Assembly (NCBI RefSeq): GCF_004361855.1
Contig: NZ_SNWQ01000040.1
Span: forward strand, 1-39,061
Reading direction: 5' to 3'
Length of the DNA: 39,061 bases
Source: Kribbella caucasensis
Lineage (GTDB): Bacteria > Actinomycetota > Actinomycetes > Propionibacteriales > Kribbellaceae
Each line of letters starts with the position of its first letter. The first letter of the stretch is position 1. The notes under the pieces were generated by a model. It saw only the letters and a program-made list of their open reading frames with translations, did not search any database and had not been told where the DNA came from. Positions 32,007 through 39,061 of the stretch are shown one piece after another. The position numbers and the translations under genes were made by a program.

Positions 32007-33233
32007 TCACGTCGCGGCATCCGTCCTGGTTCGGCGGGCGCGAGTCCAAGCGGCGCCCGCCGCCAGGGCCGCGAGCACACCGGCGCCACCGACCACGGCC
32101 AGCGCCAGTGACGGCGAGGTCTGGTCGGCGACCAGGCCGGCGACGAGGATGCCGAGGCCCTGACTGCTCTTCAGGGCGGTACTGGCCACGCCGAAGGCTT
32201 GGCCACGTTGATGATCCGGCACTGCCTGAACGAAGGCGGCGCTGGTCGGCAGGTGGTACGCCGAGGCCAATCCGGACAGCGCCCACAGCGCGACCGTCGG
32301 CAGCAGACCGGGCTGCAGAACGCAGAACACCAGCGGTACGCAGGCGGCGACCGCGAGCGGCCCGATCAGGCGCATCCGCCGCTCCGGCGGCAGCAGGGTG
32401 ATCAGCCACATCCCGATCACGGCGCCGGCCGGGCTCGCCGCCAGCAGCAGACCGGCCGCTTCGGGCCCGCCGCCGATCTCGTCCGCGTAGGGGATGGCGA
32501 GCCCTTCGACGGTCACGTAGAACCCGGCGATCGCCGCGAGCGCCACCAGCGCCCGCAGACTCGGCGTACGGCTCACCAGTGACAGACCGGCGGCGAGGTC
32601 CTTGAAGTAGCCGTTCTTCGGCTCGGTCGCGTCCTGCTCCGCGGTGGGTGCGGGGCGGCGCTGGACGCCGACTGCGATGAGCGCGGCAGAAACCAGGAAC
32701 GTCGCGGAGTCGAGCAGCAGTCCGCCGGACGTACCGACCGCGACCACGACGACACCGCCGGCCCCGAAGCCCAGCACCTGGCTGAACTGGACGACCATGT
32801 CGTTCGCGGCTTTGCCCAGCACGTAGTGGTCACCTGGCAGTACCACCGGCAGGGTCGCCGCCCGCGCCGCGTTGAACGGCGAGCCGAACGCCTGCAGACC
32901 GAGCAGCAACAGGATCACCAGCCACAGCGGCAGCGCCTCGATCGCCATCAGCGCGACCAGTACGGCGCGCGCGAGGTCGGACACGATCATGACCTGGCGG
33001 CGCGGATACCGGTCGGCGAACCCGGCGAGCAACGGCCCGAAGAGCAGATCCGGGATGTAGGTCAGGGCATAGGTGAGTGCGGTCAGCCCGGCGGACGCGG
33101 TGCGCTCGAAGACCAGTACGGACAGGGCGATGCGCGCCAGCTGGTCGCCCGCGACGGACAGCACACCGGCGACGAACAACGCCCGGAACTCCGCGTGCCT
33201 GAAGACATCCCGCCAGCGGGCACGCTCGATCAC
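32007..33233 (-). CDS. MFS transporter (EntS/MFS_3-like)
   Basis: A 408-residue transporter with twelve predicted membrane segments. The cytoplasmic loop after the second segment (FADRYPRRQVMIVSD) carries the MFS motif-A remnant. The SPFNAARAATLPVVLPGDHY segment is typical of the EntS-like branch, which exports siderophores and other small molecules. The GTG start at 33233 is chosen because GGAGGG lies 5 nt upstream; ATG 33245, with a weaker AAGG site, is an alternative. It faces the GNEWF-repeat ORF convergently (105 bp apart) and is divergent from the RING/TerD gene. Confidence 0.88.
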   Translation of the reverse strand: MIERARWRDVFRHAEFRALFVAGVLSVAGDQLARIALSVLVFERTASAGLTALTYALTYIPDLLFGPLLAGFADRYPRRQVMIVSDLARAVLVALMAIEALPLWLVILLLLGLQAFGSPFNAARAATLPVVLPGDHYVLGKAANDMVVQFSQVLGFGAGGVVVVAVGTSGGLLLDSATFLVSAALIAVGVQRRPAPTAEQDATEPKNGYFKDLAAGLSLVSRTPSLRALVALAAIAGFYVTVEGLAIPYADEIGGGPEAAGLLLAASPAGAVIGMWLITLLPPERRMRLIGPLAVAACVPLVFCVLQPGLLPTVALWALSGLASAYHLPTSAAFVQAVPDHQRGQAFGVASTALKSSQGLGILVAGLVADQTSPSLALAVVGGAGVLAALAAGAAWTRARRTRTDAAT

Positions 33234-33685
33234 CCCACCCTCCATACCGAAGACCTTAACCACATTCCGTGCTCTGACACATGCCGCCTGTGACGACTGG
33301 GGGAACCCTTCGGGTGATCTGGCTCGCATCCCTTGTGGTTCAAGGGTTTGATCGCGGCAAATCAGTGCCAACTGGTGGGCCCGGTGTCTCCTGATTTGCC
33401 TGACGGCTCTACTCTGGAATCCTCTGGTACCGGGGTCTGGGCGGGGCGGCCCCGACCCTGGTACCGGAGCTTTCTTTTGCCCCGGAAGTCGACCCCCAGT
33501 TGCTCCCATGCGGAAACTGTCGGTGGTTGCCGGTAGCGTGCTGTTTGCCAGGGACGGCTCCTGGACGTGCTTCCTTCTCCTTCACCAGGCCATGTAGCGC
33601 GTTCGCTCTCCGTCCCTGGCATCTGTGTCCTGTCTTCGCACCGCCCTGTTCGCACCGCAGTGTCCGCACCGCCCGGGAGGACCCG
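33234..33685. other. Structured divergent intergenic region
   Basis: About 450 bp between the MFS and RING genes with no protein gene supported. It holds a series of stem-loops from 33330 to 33478 ending in a U-rich tract, then a 12-bp inverted repeat TGCCAGGGACGG (33546-33557) with CCGTCCCTGGCA (33610-33621). See the separate entry for the possible RNA. Confidence 0.6.
33330..33478 (+). ncRNA. Possible structured leader or small RNA with terminator
   Basis: Three hairpins follow one another on the + strand: CCCTTG with CAAGGG (33330-33346), GGCAAATCAG (33356-33365) with CTGATTTGCC (33391-33400), and a large GC-rich stem at 33424-33470. In the last, CTGGTACCGGGGTC faces GACCCTGGTACCGG. The large stem is followed by TTTCTTTT (33471-33478), so it looks like an intrinsic terminator. 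It is 208 bp before the RING gene, so this could be an attenuated leader or an independent small RNA. No known riboswitch class was recognised. Confidence 0.35.
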
Positions 33686-36241
33686 ATGCCTGACGCGCTC
33701 GCCGAGGTGTTGCTGCGCCGCCGACGACTGGTCGACGCCGCGCGCATCACCCCGCCGGTCCGCCGATCGGCCTGGCAGTGGCTGAAGCGCCCGCTCACCA
33801 CCCAGGCCGGGCTCGGCGCGTTGCAGGCCGACCTGATCCAGCGCGGCTTCCTCCTGTCCGCCCCGCTCTACCGGTACTGCTCCGGCCTCAATCCGCTGGC
33901 GCTGACGGGTTTCGGGACCAATCTGCTCGCCCTGATCGACGCGGAGTCGGGCCGGGATGCCGGGCACGTGCCGCTGTTCCGTGGCTTCCCTGAGAGCGTC
34001 CCCGGCAACACCGAGAACTTCTACGTCGACCGTGTGTTCGCGCGACTTCTGCAGGAGCGGGAGCAGCCCTGCGTGCTGTGCGGCAAGGTCGACACGGTGC
34101 ATGCGGTGTCGCCTTGTGCGCATCTGGTCTGCCGTTCCTGCTGGGACGGTTCCGACTACAGCGCCTGCCCGCTCTGCCTGCGCCGGATCTCCCCGGACGA
34201 CCCGTTCCTGGAGCCGGGGTTTGACGAGGCTACGGGCCGGGGTGACGCGGAGCGGTTGCGGCTGCTCGCGCTCGCGCCAACGTCGAGTGATCGCGCGATC
34301 GTCGATGACCTGCTGGGCCGCCGTTCCCCGCTTTCGGTGGTCGATCGCACGGATCTGCAGGTCCTGCTGGCCGATGCGGATCCGTCCTGGTTGCCCGACC
34401 TGATCCCCGTCCACGAGAGCCGTGCCGTGGTCGTGGCCGCCCTGATGTCGCGGTATCCGACGCTCGTCGACGAACTGCTCGACACCGCGACCGACGTACT
34501 GCGTCTCCTCTATCTCCTGATGAACGGTGACCCCGGTCTCCGGACCCCACCAGTACGCCGTACGTCGGTGGCGCGCGTGATCCGTCGTACTGTGCTGGCT
34601 CGGTTGGATCGGATGCCGGTCGAAGGGCTCGTGGAGGACATGCAGCGGCACGGGCGGGCGTGGAAGCGGATGGCGGAAGTGCTGCATCCGTTCGAGTTCG
34701 CGCGCGAGTATCCGGTCGCGGCGTTGGCGTTCGCGGTGATTCGGCGGACGCGACTGGATGGGCAGAGTCCGGCCGGCCTTGCTGTGTTGAGCGAGGCGGC
34801 GCGGCATCCGCTGGTCCGGGTCGAGGACGGGCGGCTGGTGGTCGTGACGTTCGCGAGTCGGGTCGAGGGCGCGCTGGCGTCCGGGCGGACGGAGTTGGCG
34901 CTCGATCTGTTGCGGCAGCGGCCGGGGGGGTTGTTGCGTCGGCTGGTCCAACTGGCGCGAGTGCTGCCGCCGGATTCACATGGACTGCTGGTCGAAGCGG
35001 TTGGGACGGCGGTGTCGGACGTGTCGCCTGCTGTGCTGACGGCGGCGCTTGGTCAGCTCCGGACGCCACCGGGGGATCTCCGGTTGTTCTTCCCGCGCGG
35101 TGGGACGACGCGGATCTGGACCACGGTCGACGAACGCGAGCCCCTCCCGACCGAGCTGGCGAGCGCGCTGTCCGGCGTACTGGTCAGTGAGATGTTGCGC
35201 AGGGCAACTGCCTTGCCGCGGTACCGGCGGGCCTTCCTGGATGAGGAACTGGCCCGGTTGGCGGCGCCCGGATCGGAGCGGGACGCGTCCGGGACGTTGC
35301 TGCGGATGACGCGGGGGAGCTCGCAGCCGATCCCGTTGGACGACGAGCTGCGGTTGTTCCTGCATTGGGTCGAACCGGCCGGGCAGCGGATCGACCTCGA
35401 CCTGTCGGTGATGGTGCTGGACCACGAGTGGAGGTTCATCGGGCTGTGTGACCAGACGCGGCTGCGGTTCGACCAGGACGGACTGGTTCACTCGGGGAAC
35501 CTCACCTCCGCACCTGGTCCGGAGGGCGCGACCGAGTACGTCGACGTCGACCTGCGCGCGGTCCGGCGGGTCGGCGGGCGGTACTTGTTGCCGGTCGTCT
35601 TCAGCTACAACGATATGCCGTTCGACCAGCTCGAACGCGGCTTCATGGGCGTTATGCGGCAGCCGACCGGACTGTTCGACCCGGCGGCGGTGGAGGACCG
35701 ATTCGACCTGACCGGTCCCGCCAAGATCCTGCTGCCCTTCGGGATCGACCTCCACAACCGCGAGCTCCGCTGGTACGACGTCAACCTCAACCTCGCCGGA
35801 TACAGCCCCAGCATCGTCCGGATGGGCGGCCAGGTTGCCCTGATGGCCGCGGCTCTGGAAGAGGTCCACGGCGCCGGCGACCGGGTCAGCCTCTGGGAGC
35901 TGTGCTGCTGGCACGCCGCCGCCCGCTCGGACGAAGTCGCCGTCCGCTGCGCCGACGGCTCGGTCGTCGGCTATCTCCGCGACCCGGCCGAAGACCTCAC
36001 CACCTTCGCCCGCCGCCTCACCGCCCGCCTCGAACCCGACCGCACCTGGGACCTCGAGGCCGCCCACAAAGCCGACTTCCTCGCCGTCCTCACCCCCGCC
36101 GACCTCGAACCTCGAGCAGGCGCAGACATCTACGCCCTCCACCCGCATCTGCTCGACCCCACCACCCACCGCCTCCTGGCCGCGCCACATCTCCTCGCCC
36201 CGTTCACCCCCGACACCCGGGCCCGCCTCACCACCCCGTAG
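33686..36241 (+). CDS. RING-finger protein with TerD-like domain (MXAN_6230/SCO0854 family)
   Basis: An 851-residue soluble protein. A C3HC4 RING-type finger lies at residues 129-164: Cys129, Cys132, Cys144, His146, Cys149, Cys152, Cys161, Cys164. In eukaryotes RING domains recruit ubiquitin-conjugating enzymes; in bacteria the role is unknown. A helical repeat region fills about 170-530. The segment at about 555-720 (DLSVMVLDHEWRFIGLCDQT, then YVDVDLRAV and LLPVVFSYNDMPFDQL) resembles TerD-type calcium-binding domains of tellurium-resistance and stress systems. The combination matches the MXAN_6230/SCO0854 RING family, known by name only. The ATG at 33686 follows GGGAGGA. No Ter gene cluster is adjacent. 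Confidence 0.85.
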   Translation: MPDALAEVLLRRRRLVDAARITPPVRRSAWQWLKRPLTTQAGLGALQADLIQRGFLLSAPLYRYCSGLNPLALTGFGTNLLALIDAESGRDAGHVPLFRGFPESVPGNTENFYVDRVFARLLQEREQPCVLCGKVDTVHAVSPCAHLVCRSCWDGSDYSACPLCLRRISPDDPFLEPGFDEATGRGDAERLRLLALAPTSSDRAIVDDLLGRRSPLSVVDRTDLQVLLADADPSWLPDLIPVHESRAVVVAALMSRYPTLVDELLDTATDVLRLLYLLMNGDPGLRTPPVRRTSVARVIRRTVLARLDRMPVEGLVEDMQRHGRAWKRMAEVLHPFEFAREYPVAALAFAVIRRTRLDGQSPAGLAVLSEAARHPLVRVEDGRLVVVTFASRVEGALASGRTELALDLLRQRPGGLLRRLVQLARVLPPDSHGLLVEAVGTAVSDVSPAVLTAALGQLRTPPGDLRLFFPRGGTTRIWTTVDEREPLPTELASALSGVLVSEMLRRATALPRYRRAFLDEELARLAAPGSERDASGTLLRMTRGSSQPIPLDDELRLFLHWVEPAGQRIDLDLSVMVLDHEWRFIGLCDQTRLRFDQDGLVHSGNLTSAPGPEGATEYVDVDLRAVRRVGGRYLLPVVFSYNDMPFDQLERGFMGVMRQPTGLFDPAAVEDRFDLTGPAKILLPFGIDLHNRELRWYDVNLNLAGYSPSIVRMGGQVALMAAALEEVHGAGDRVSLWELCCWHAAARSDEVAVRCADGSVVGYLRDPAEDLTTFARRLTARLEPDRTWDLEAAHKADFLAVLTPADLEPRAGADIYALHPHLLDPTTHRLLAAPHLLAPFTPDTRARLTTP

Positions 36242-36252
36242 ACCGGGGCAGT

Positions 36253-36336
36253 TGTATACCGCCGATCGGGAGAGCGGTCAGTGCTCCGGCTGGGACGTAA
36301 CTTCGTTGCGATGTCAGGGAAATGTGGCGGTATACA
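36253..36336 (+). promoter_or_regulatory. Paired GTATAC operator boxes and promoter
   Basis: TGTATACCGCC (36253-36263) and its exact reverse complement GGCGGTATACA (36326-36336) flank a 62-bp spacer before the amidase operon. GTATAC cores are common in GntR-family operators. A candidate -10 TATACA (36331-36336) overlaps the second box, with TTGCGA (36306-36311) as -35 at a long 19-bp spacing. Binding of a regulator to both sites could loop the DNA. No regulator gene is adjacent. Confidence 0.6.
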
Positions 36337-36389
36337 GGATGTGACAGAAAGGGCTCTGAGTTTGCCGCCACAAACCCGGAGGAGCCCCA

Positions 36390-36689
36390 GTGAGCCCCAC
36401 TCAACCGACGGACGCCGAACTGGATGTGATGATCCGCGCCCGGCTGGCCGCGATCGGGATCGATCTCGACCAGTTGCCCGAAGGCAGCACCCCTGACCCC
36501 GAAACCGGCAGCCCCGGGCGCGACACCGCGCTCGCCAGTCTGCGCGGTTTCGTCCGCAGCACGATCCTCCCGCTCGGCGCGTACCAGGTCGCCACCACCG
36601 GCCCCGCAGACGACCTGCAAGCCCTCGCCCAGCAAGTCGCCGCCCCCGCGCTCTATCCGTCCATCGACATCACCCGGCAGACCCGATGA
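36390..36689 (+). CDS. Small amidase-partner protein
   Basis: A 99-residue acidic protein with no signal peptide, starting at GTG 36390 after GGAGGAG. The N-terminal helix is MIRARLAAIGIDLDQLPEGS; a Pro/Gly-rich stretch (STPDPETGSPG) and a helical C-terminal half follow. The stop overlaps the amidase start in ATGA, so it is translationally coupled. Proteobacterial amidases such as AtzE have small GatC-like partners (AtzG, DUF4089) encoded just upstream; this could be an actinobacterial analogue by position and size, though the amidase is Tat-exported and this protein would need to travel with it. I do not recognise the family. Confidence 0.65.
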   Translation: MSPTQPTDAELDVMIRARLAAIGIDLDQLPEGSTPDPETGSPGRDTALASLRGFVRSTILPLGAYQVATTGPADDLQALAQQVAAPALYPSIDITRQTR

Positions 36690-38356
36690 GCGCCGGCGAG
36701 CTGAACCGGCAGCGAACCACGAAGCAGCCGACCACGAACCGGCCGACGACCGAAGAGCAGGCGGACGGCCCGATGGATACCCGCGTCGACCGGCGCTCGT
36801 TCCTCTACCGGGCAAGCGCCCTCGCCGCGGCGACCACCGTCGGCACGCTCGCCCTCCCATCCGTCGGATACGCAGCCCAGCCGATCACCACGACAGCCCC
36901 CACGATCGACACCCCAGTCAGACCGGAAGCCCTCGCCGATCCGACTGAGCTGACGATCGCCGAGGCCGCGACCCTGATCCGCACGGGCAAGCTCAAGCCC
37001 GACCAACTCGTCGAGGCATACCTCGAACGGATCAGCGCGTACGACGCGACGTACCAGGCGTTCAACCTCGTCCTCACCGACCAGGCACTCGCCCGCGCCC
37101 GCGAACTCGGCCGCCGCAAACCCACCGGCCCCCTGTACGGCATCCCCCTTGCGATCAAGGACAACTACTACACCCGCGGCATCCCCACGACAGCGAACTC
37201 GTACCTGTTCCAGAAGTTCGAGCCACCCTTCGACGCAACCGCCGTACGACGCCTCACCGCGGCCGGCGCGATCGTCCTCGGGAAGACGCAGATGGGACCC
37301 CTCGCAACCACCCGCGCGACCACTCCGGACGGACGGATCACCACCGTCAACGCCTGGACCCCGGCCGATCCGTCGACCGACCCGGGTGGTTCTTCGTCCG
37401 GTTCGGCGACGGCGGTCGCGTCGAGGATGGCGACCTCCAGCACCGGGACCCAGACCGGAGGCTCGATCACCGCGCCCTCGAACGCCCAGAACCTCACCGG
37501 TCTCAAGCCGACGATGGGCCGCGTCTCCCTCTACGGCATCGTCCCGCTCAGCTACACCCGCGACCACCCCGGACCGCTGGCCCGGGACGCGATGGACGCC
37601 GCGATCATGCTCACCGCGATGGCCGGTGAGGACCCGAACGACCCGCGGACCCAGGGTCTTCCGCCGGTCCCGGATCTCGTCACCGCCGCGTCCCCGGCGT
37701 ACCGGGAACGCCGGGTCAAGGCTCGCTGGCGTACCCGGATCGGCGTGATCCCCGGCTACACCGCCGGTACGACGGAGACGGCCGCGGCCCGGCGTACGGC
37801 GCTGAACGTGCTCGACGACATCGAGGATCTGCAGGTCGTCGACGTCTCCCTGCCCGACGAGTGGGACGTGTTGACCAACACGGCGTTCAACAACGTCCGC
37901 CTGCCCGAACGGAGCGAGCCGTTCCTCCCGATGCTGCGCACGGATCTTCGCGGATTCGGAGTCTCGGTGACGGGTTGGTTGCAGGGTGCCCTGCTCGGTG
38001 CGAACGAGTTCCTGATCGGTCAGCGCGCGAAGGTTCTGCTGCTGCAACGCGTGCTGGACGACCTGTTCGAGCAGTGCGATGTCGTCGTCCAGACCAGCCC
38101 GACCCCGTTCGACGCGATCGGGCTGCCCGAACTCGCGCTGCCGATCGGTTTCACCAGCAGTGGTGTCCCGATCGGCACGATTCTCGGCGGCAAACCCTTC
38201 GGCGAGGACCGCCTGCTCGCGGTCGCAGCGGCGTACCAGGCCGTGACCGACTGGCACCACCGCCGTCCCGCGGATCCGGTCACCGCACTCCGAGCTGCTC
38301 GCGCCGAGGACCGCGGTCGCCTTACTGCCGAGGAGATTCCAGACTTGATGCAGTGA
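36686..38356 (+). CDS. Tat-exported amidase (amidase signature family)
   Basis: A 556-residue amidase. A Tat signal, DRRSFLYRASALAAATTVG, lies at about 35-53 after an unusually long, polar N-terminus; a later start at Met30 (MDTRVDRRSF) is possible, but the ATGA overlap favours 36686. The Ser-cisSer-Lys triad is visible: Lys158 in PLAIKDNY, the cis-Ser in PGGSSSGSA (236-238) and nucleophile Ser260 in TQTGGSITAPS. The family hydrolyses amide bonds in many substrates. Export suggests a substrate outside the cytoplasm, such as an environmental amide or peptide. It is controlled together with the small upstream protein by the paired GTATAC boxes. Confidence 0.9.
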   Translation: MSAGELNRQRTTKQPTTNRPTTEEQADGPMDTRVDRRSFLYRASALAAATTVGTLALPSVGYAAQPITTTAPTIDTPVRPEALADPTELTIAEAATLIRTGKLKPDQLVEAYLERISAYDATYQAFNLVLTDQALARARELGRRKPTGPLYGIPLAIKDNYYTRGIPTTANSYLFQKFEPPFDATAVRRLTAAGAIVLGKTQMGPLATTRATTPDGRITTVNAWTPADPSTDPGGSSSGSATAVASRMATSSTGTQTGGSITAPSNAQNLTGLKPTMGRVSLYGIVPLSYTRDHPGPLARDAMDAAIMLTAMAGEDPNDPRTQGLPPVPDLVTAASPAYRERRVKARWRTRIGVIPGYTAGTTETAAARRTALNVLDDIEDLQVVDVSLPDEWDVLTNTAFNNVRLPERSEPFLPMLRTDLRGFGVSVTGWLQGALLGANEFLIGQRAKVLLLQRVLDDLFEQCDVVVQTSPTPFDAIGLPELALPIGFTSSGVPIGTILGGKPFGEDRLLAVAAAYQAVTDWHHRRPADPVTALRAARAEDRGRLTAEEIPDLMQ

Positions 38357-38462
38357 GCAGTTCGTCGTGGAGTTTGACATTCCAGTTACAGAGGCGCGGT
38401 TCGGTGGCCACAGCGGCGCGGGAGCGGAGTACAAAGGAAAGTGACGGCGAAGGGAGCCACGA

Positions 38463-38963
38463 ATGACGTACGACGTGGTGGTGCTCATCGAGCGCGAGAT
38501 GAGCGAGGGCGACGCGGACCGGGTCGCCGCCCTGCACGCTAGGAACGAGGAACCGGTGGCCTACCACCTCCTCGTGTCCAGCCATCCGACCGAGGGACTC
38601 GCCGGGCCGATGGCCTTGCTGGGTTCGAGTTTCGCGGACGTCGCCGGCCTGTCCGCGAGTACCGCTTCGGCCCGGACGACGACGGCGACCGCGCTGGCAG
38701 ACCCGCAGTTCGACCTGGTCTCGGTGATCGAGCGAAGTTCGCGCCGGTTGCGCGCGGCCAGCGATGATCAGGTGAGCGTGTCGATCACCCACGGTGAGGT
38801 GCTACTCGCGCTGAAGACCATGGTCAGGACCACGGACGCCGACGAGGTCGTCGTGGTCGCCTGGCCGGAAACGGCCGCCGCCTTCGTCTGCAACGACTGG
38901 GCCAGACGCGCCAAGACACAACTCAAGGTCCCCCACCTGAGAATCCTCGAACACGACGCCTGA
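38463..38963 (+). CDS. Hypothetical actinobacterial protein
   Basis: A 166-residue soluble protein starting at ATG 38463 after GAAGGGAG. The N-terminal strand MTYDVVVLIERE, the helix ADRVAALHARNE, the strand AYHLLVSS and the C-terminal DADEVVVVAWPETAAAFVCND, then WARRAKTQLKVPHLRILEH, suggest a small Rossmann-like alpha/beta fold, similar in outline to universal stress proteins but without their GS-type nucleotide loop. A Ser/Thr/Ala-rich linker fills about 60-80. It follows the amidase by 106 bp; TTGACA at 38374-38379 may be part of its own promoter. Function unknown. Confidence 0.7.
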   Translation: MTYDVVVLIEREMSEGDADRVAALHARNEEPVAYHLLVSSHPTEGLAGPMALLGSSFADVAGLSASTASARTTTATALADPQFDLVSVIERSSRRLRAASDDQVSVSITHGEVLLALKTMVRTTDADEVVVVAWPETAAAFVCNDWARRAKTQLKVPHLRILEHDA

Positions 38964-38965
38964 CC

Positions 38966-39061
38966 GGCTAGGAGGCCGCTGAATAATCCGCGTGTCGTCG
39001 CGGTGTCTGCTGTGCGTGCTGAGAGGGTTTTGGCATGCAGGGTGTGGAGCGGGTCGATCGG
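38966..39061 (+). mobile_element. Probable insertion-sequence left end
   Basis: The stretch from 38966 carries GGAGGCCGCTGAATAATCC, which looks like an IS terminal sequence followed by a short leader. At 39035 an ATG with GAGAGGG 7 nt upstream opens a frame MQGVERVDR that runs off the window. IS1182-type transposases in actinobacteria often begin MQG. The family call is tentative because only nine codons are visible. Confidence 0.4.
39035..39061 (+). CDS. Probable transposase, N-terminal fragment (partial)
   Basis: Nine codons (MQGVERVDR) from the ATG at 39035 to the window edge, with a strong GAGAGGG ribosome site. The start resembles actinobacterial IS1182-family transposases and follows an IS-like end. 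The rest of the gene lies outside the window, so its integrity cannot be judged. Confidence 0.4.

Noticed and set aside
33424..33478. T-box riboswitch because of TGGTACC in the stem
   Set aside because: No specifier stem or full antiterminator motif was found, and the downstream gene is not an amino-acid gene.
33362..34951. A 529-codon minus-strand frame opposite the RING gene
   Set aside because: It is antisense to the RING finger coding region, Arg/Gln/Pro-rich with no domain, and has no ribosome site.
1..39061. tRNA genes or a replication origin
   Set aside because: No cloverleaf with a GGTTCRANNCC arm and no DnaA-box cluster was seen by eye; a covariance search was not possible here.

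Overview
This window is a high-GC actinobacterial chromosome segment. The evidence is strong GC bias at third codon positions, many GTG starts, ATGA/GTGA stop-start overlaps, an actinobacterial-type 23S/5S rRNA end, and a HelZ/SWIM gene pair like that of mycobacteria. The mix of sugar-binding lipoproteins, ROK regulator, GH29/GH36 enzymes and Tat-exported hydrolases suits a soil saprophyte of the Kribbella/Nocardioidaceae type. That placement is inference; no marker gene fixes the genus.

Layout. (1) 1-373: 3' end of a 23S rRNA gene, a 5S rRNA gene and a perfect 16-bp stem that closes the rRNA operon. (2) 461-7121, minus strand: a possible Imm52-like immunity protein, then a tightly overlapping four-gene operon. 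It encodes a kleisin-like protein, two small (probably winged-helix) proteins and a divergent MukB/JetC-like SMC ATPase. It looks like a Wadjet/MksBEF relative with no JetD-type nuclease gene beside it. (3) 7232-9447: a Tat-exported amidohydrolase divergent from a TetR regulator, with two palindromic operators between them, then an Hsp20 chaperone. (4) 9523-19019: a sugar locus with a multidomain secreted GH29-like fucosidase, a ROK regulator, a binding lipoprotein, two permeases and a cytoplasmic GH36 alpha-galactosidase. No ATPase gene is present, so a shared MsiK-type ATPase is presumed. (5) 19009-21835: a DrrAB-like exporter divergent from a SpoU-family rRNA methyltransferase whose leader has a short ORF and two stem-loops.

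(6) 21836-28827: a CE2-like esterase, a DUF1801 protein and the SWIM/SNF2 pair. This stretch is rich in palindromic and duplicated DNA, including four copies of a 62-66 bp palindromic element. (7) 28828-31606: a quinone oxidoreductase behind a MerR/SoxR-like promoter, a small conserved protein and a membrane diguanylate cyclase. (8) 31728-31901: a 57-residue ORF made almost entirely of GNEWF repeats, the most novel-looking item in the window. (9) 32007-36241: an MFS transporter divergent from an 851-residue protein with a C3HC4 RING finger and a TerD-like domain, with a structured intergenic region between them. (10) 36390-38963: a small protein translationally coupled to a Tat-exported amidase behind paired GTATAC boxes, then a small unknown protein. 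The window ends at what is probably the left end of an insertion sequence.

The strongest candidates for undescribed biology are the GNEWF repeat peptide and the SMC operon. After these come the RING/TerD protein with its structured upstream region, and the methyltransferase leader.
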